Positions 62,290-64,000 of a DNA stretch of 64,000 nt are shown piece by piece (position 1 is the stretch's first letter; the number at the start of each line of letters is the position of its first letter). Origin of the DNA: Gaetbulibacter sp. S0825 (GTDB lineage Bacteria; Bacteroidota; Bacteroidia; Flavobacteriales; Flavobacteriaceae). Where the stretch lies: positions 992,001 to 1,056,000 of the forward strand of contig NZ_JAATJT010000001.1 of assembly GCF_011777505.1 (NCBI RefSeq). The letters are read 5' to 3'. A model generated the notes under the pieces. The model ran no database searches and had not been told where the DNA came from. It worked only from the letters and a program-made list of their open reading frames with translations. The position numbers were made by a program, and so were the translations under genes.

Positions 62290-64000
62290 ATGATTATGGA
62301 AACATTAACGGTAAAACAAAAGCAATACCTAGAGCAACCAAAAGAACGTATTTCTGGAAGCGAAGCTATTGTGAGATGCTTATTAGCTGAAGGAGTAGAT
62401 GTACTATATGGTTATCCAGGAGGAGCCATTATGCCAGTTTACGATGAGCTTTATAAATATCAAGATAAAATTCATCATGTGTTAACACGTCATGAACAAG
62501 GTGCAACACATTCGGCACAAGGTTATGCACGTATTTCTGGAAAAGTTGGAGTAGCCATGGCAACATCAGGTCCTGGAGCAACAAATTTAATTACAGGTAT
62601 TGCTGATGCACAAATTGATTCTACACCAATTGTATGTATAACAGGTCAAGTACCATCGCATTTATTGGGAAGCGACGCATTTCAGGAAACTGATATTGTT
62701 GGTATTTCAACGCCTGTAACAAAATGGAATCATCAAATCACTAAAGCTTCTGAAATTCCTGAAGTCATGGCTAAGGCATTTTACATTGCAAAAAGTGGAC
62801 GACCAGGACCAGTTTTAATTGATATTACCAAAGATGCTCAGTTTGAAGAGTTTGATTTTCAATATAAAAAATGCGAAGGTATTAGAAGTTACAATCCTGT
62901 TCCCAAAGTTGAAGATTCTAAATTAGCAGCAGCAGCAGATTTAATAAACAATGCCAAAAAACCAATGATTGTTTGGGGGCAAGGTGTGATTTTAGGAAAA
63001 GCGGAAGATGAATTAAAAGCAGTGATTGAAAAAGCAGGAATACCTTCTGCATGGACAATTATGGGAGTATCGGCAATTCCAACATCACATCCATTAAATA
63101 TTGGAATGGTTGGTATGCATGGGAACTATGCACCAAATGTTTTAACTAACGAATGTGATGTATTAATTGCCATAGGAATGCGATTCGATGATAGAGTAAC
63201 TGGAAAGTTAGATGAATATGCGAAACAAGCCAAGGTCATTCATTTTGAAATAGATCCAGCCGAAATAGATAAAAATGTAAAAACTGACGTGGCTGTTTTA
63301 GGCAATTCTAAAGAGAGCCTAACAAAGTTATTACCACTATTAAATGCTAACTCACATACCGAATGGCTTCAAAAATTCAAAGATTTATATACTATTGAAT
63401 TTAACAAAGTGATAAAAAATGATTTACACCCAACAAAGGAAGGTTTAACTATGGGAGAAGTATTGAATGAAATCAATACACAAAGTAAAGGAGAAGCTGC
63501 AATTGTGTCTGATGTTGGTCAGCACCAAATGATAGCTTGTCGTTATGCGGAATTCAATAAAAGTAAAAGCAATATTACTTCTGGAGGATTAGGAACTATG
63601 GGATTTGCCTTACCAGCTGCGATCGGAGCAAAAATGGCTGCTCCAGATAGAGAGGTTGTAGCTATTATTGGTGATGGTGGTTACCAAATGACTATTCAGG
63701 AATTGGGAACTATTTTTCAAACCAAAGTACCTGTGAAAATAGTGGTATTAAATAATGATTTCTTAGGAATGGTTCGACAGTGGCAACAACTGTTTTTTGA
63801 CAAACGCTATGCGTCGACTGAAATGACAAACCCTGATTTTGTAGCTATTGCTAAAGGATATTATGTAGATGCTAAACGTGTGACTAAGCGTGAAGAACTA
63901 GCGTCTGCAGTAGAAGAAATGATGCAGAGTAAAGATGCTTATTTCTTAGAAGTTTGTGTAGAAAAAGAAGATAATGTATTCCCAATGGTGCCATCAGGTG
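62290..64000 (+). CDS. ilvB: Acetolactate synthase large subunit (C-terminus beyond window)
   Basis: About 570 residues are visible; the frame runs off the window edge. Start ATG at 62290 (another in-frame ATG at 62296), 3 bp after ilvD. Motifs: SGSEAIVRCLLAEGVDVLYGYPGGAIMPVYDEL, catalytic Glu in RHEQGATHSAQGYAR, SGPGATNLITGIADA and the ThDP site IIGDGGYQMTIQELGT. It condenses pyruvate (or pyruvate plus 2-ketobutyrate) as the first committed step to valine/leucine/isoleucine. The small subunit ilvN is expected just outside. Confidence 0.97.
   Translation, partial: MIMETLTVKQKQYLEQPKERISGSEAIVRCLLAEGVDVLYGYPGGAIMPVYDELYKYQDKIHHVLTRHEQGATHSAQGYARISGKVGVAMATSGPGATNLITGIADAQIDSTPIVCITGQVPSHLLGSDAFQETDIVGISTPVTKWNHQITKASEIPEVMAKAFYIAKSGRPGPVLIDITKDAQFEEFDFQYKKCEGIRSYNPVPKVEDSKLAAAADLINNAKKPMIVWGQGVILGKAEDELKAVIEKAGIPSAWTIMGVSAIPTSHPLNIGMVGMHGNYAPNVLTNECDVLIAIGMRFDDRVTGKLDEYAKQAKVIHFEIDPAEIDKNVKTDVAVLGNSKESLTKLLPLLNANSHTEWLQKFKDLYTIEFNKVIKNDLHPTKEGLTMGEVLNEINTQSKGEAAIVSDVGQHQMIACRYAEFNKSKSNITSGGLGTMGFALPAAIGAKMAAPDREVVAIIGDGGYQMTIQELGTIFQTKVPVKIVVLNNDFLGMVRQWQQLFFDKRYASTEMTNPDFVAIAKGYYVDAKRVTKREELASAVEEMMQSKDAYFLEVCVEKEDNVFPMVPSG

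Noticed and set aside
1-64000. CRISPR arrays, insertion sequences, prophage or replication origin
   Set aside because: No regularly spaced repeats, transposase, phage structural genes or DnaA-box clusters were seen.

Overview
The window is a 64 kb chromosomal segment of a low-GC marine-type member of the Flavobacteriaceae (Bacteroidota). The evidence is the gene set: a type IX secretion C-terminal domain, CarboxypepD_reg/DUF5686 and TonB-type outer-membrane proteins, GLPGLI proteins, a FolK-deoxynucleoside kinase fusion, a 2TM domain, TAnnTTTG-type -7 promoter boxes and few recognisable Shine-Dalgarno sites. It is mostly ordinary housekeeping chromosome. I saw no prophage, transposase or CRISPR array.

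Layout. 1-4.9 kb: truncated AsmA-like protein, queuosine-precursor transporter, folK-dNK fusion, effector-binding-domain protein, TrmH-type methylase. 4.9-8 kb: REP-like repeat, mutS, tRNA-Gly and tRNA-Leu. 8-12.4 kb: small lipoprotein, coiled-coil membrane protein, and a tandem pair of M14-fold proteins, one of which has lost its active site. 12.4-21.6 kb: waaA (kdtA), a sugar aminotransferase with galE, secreted amidohydrolase, lspA, fabD, DoxX, an FAD oxidoreductase and an AHSA1-like protein. 21.6-29.4 kb: an inverted-repeat-flanked membrane gene, a 2TM-DHFR fusion, a large T9SS beta-propeller protein, thyA, nupC and a DUF151 bifunctional nuclease. 29.4-39 kb: etfBA diverging from pdhB across a perfect 34-bp palindrome, a DUF5686 outer-membrane protein, a TlpA-like thioredoxin lipoprotein and a penicillin-acylase-like lipoprotein. 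39-46 kb: soluble and membrane pyrophosphatases, a phosphodiesterase lipoprotein and an S9 peptidase. 46-54.4 kb: deoxynucleoside kinase, propeller-like secreted protein, a two-component system diverging from two GLPGLI genes and an outer-membrane barrel. 54.5-58.5 kb: M28 peptidase and a three-gene ABC operon that looks metal-related. 58.6-64 kb: metK diverging from ilvD-ilvB.

The most interesting part is the 724-bp interval between metK and ilvD. On the minus strand it carries a SAM-II-type riboswitch aptamer just downstream of the metK promoter. On the plus strand it carries two consecutive transcription attenuators. Each has a short peptide packed with Ile/Val codons, an antiterminator segment at or just after the stop codon, and a rho-independent terminator. 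Together these predict SAM feedback on SAM synthetase and two-stage branched-chain amino-acid control of ilvD-ilvB from one regulatory hub.

Other notable signals are three TTAAC repeats on a 10-bp period between the histidine kinase and the GLPGLI genes, an operator-like palindrome inside the promoter of the ABC operon with a His-rich permease, and a nested inverted-repeat element in the leader of the bifunctional nuclease gene.
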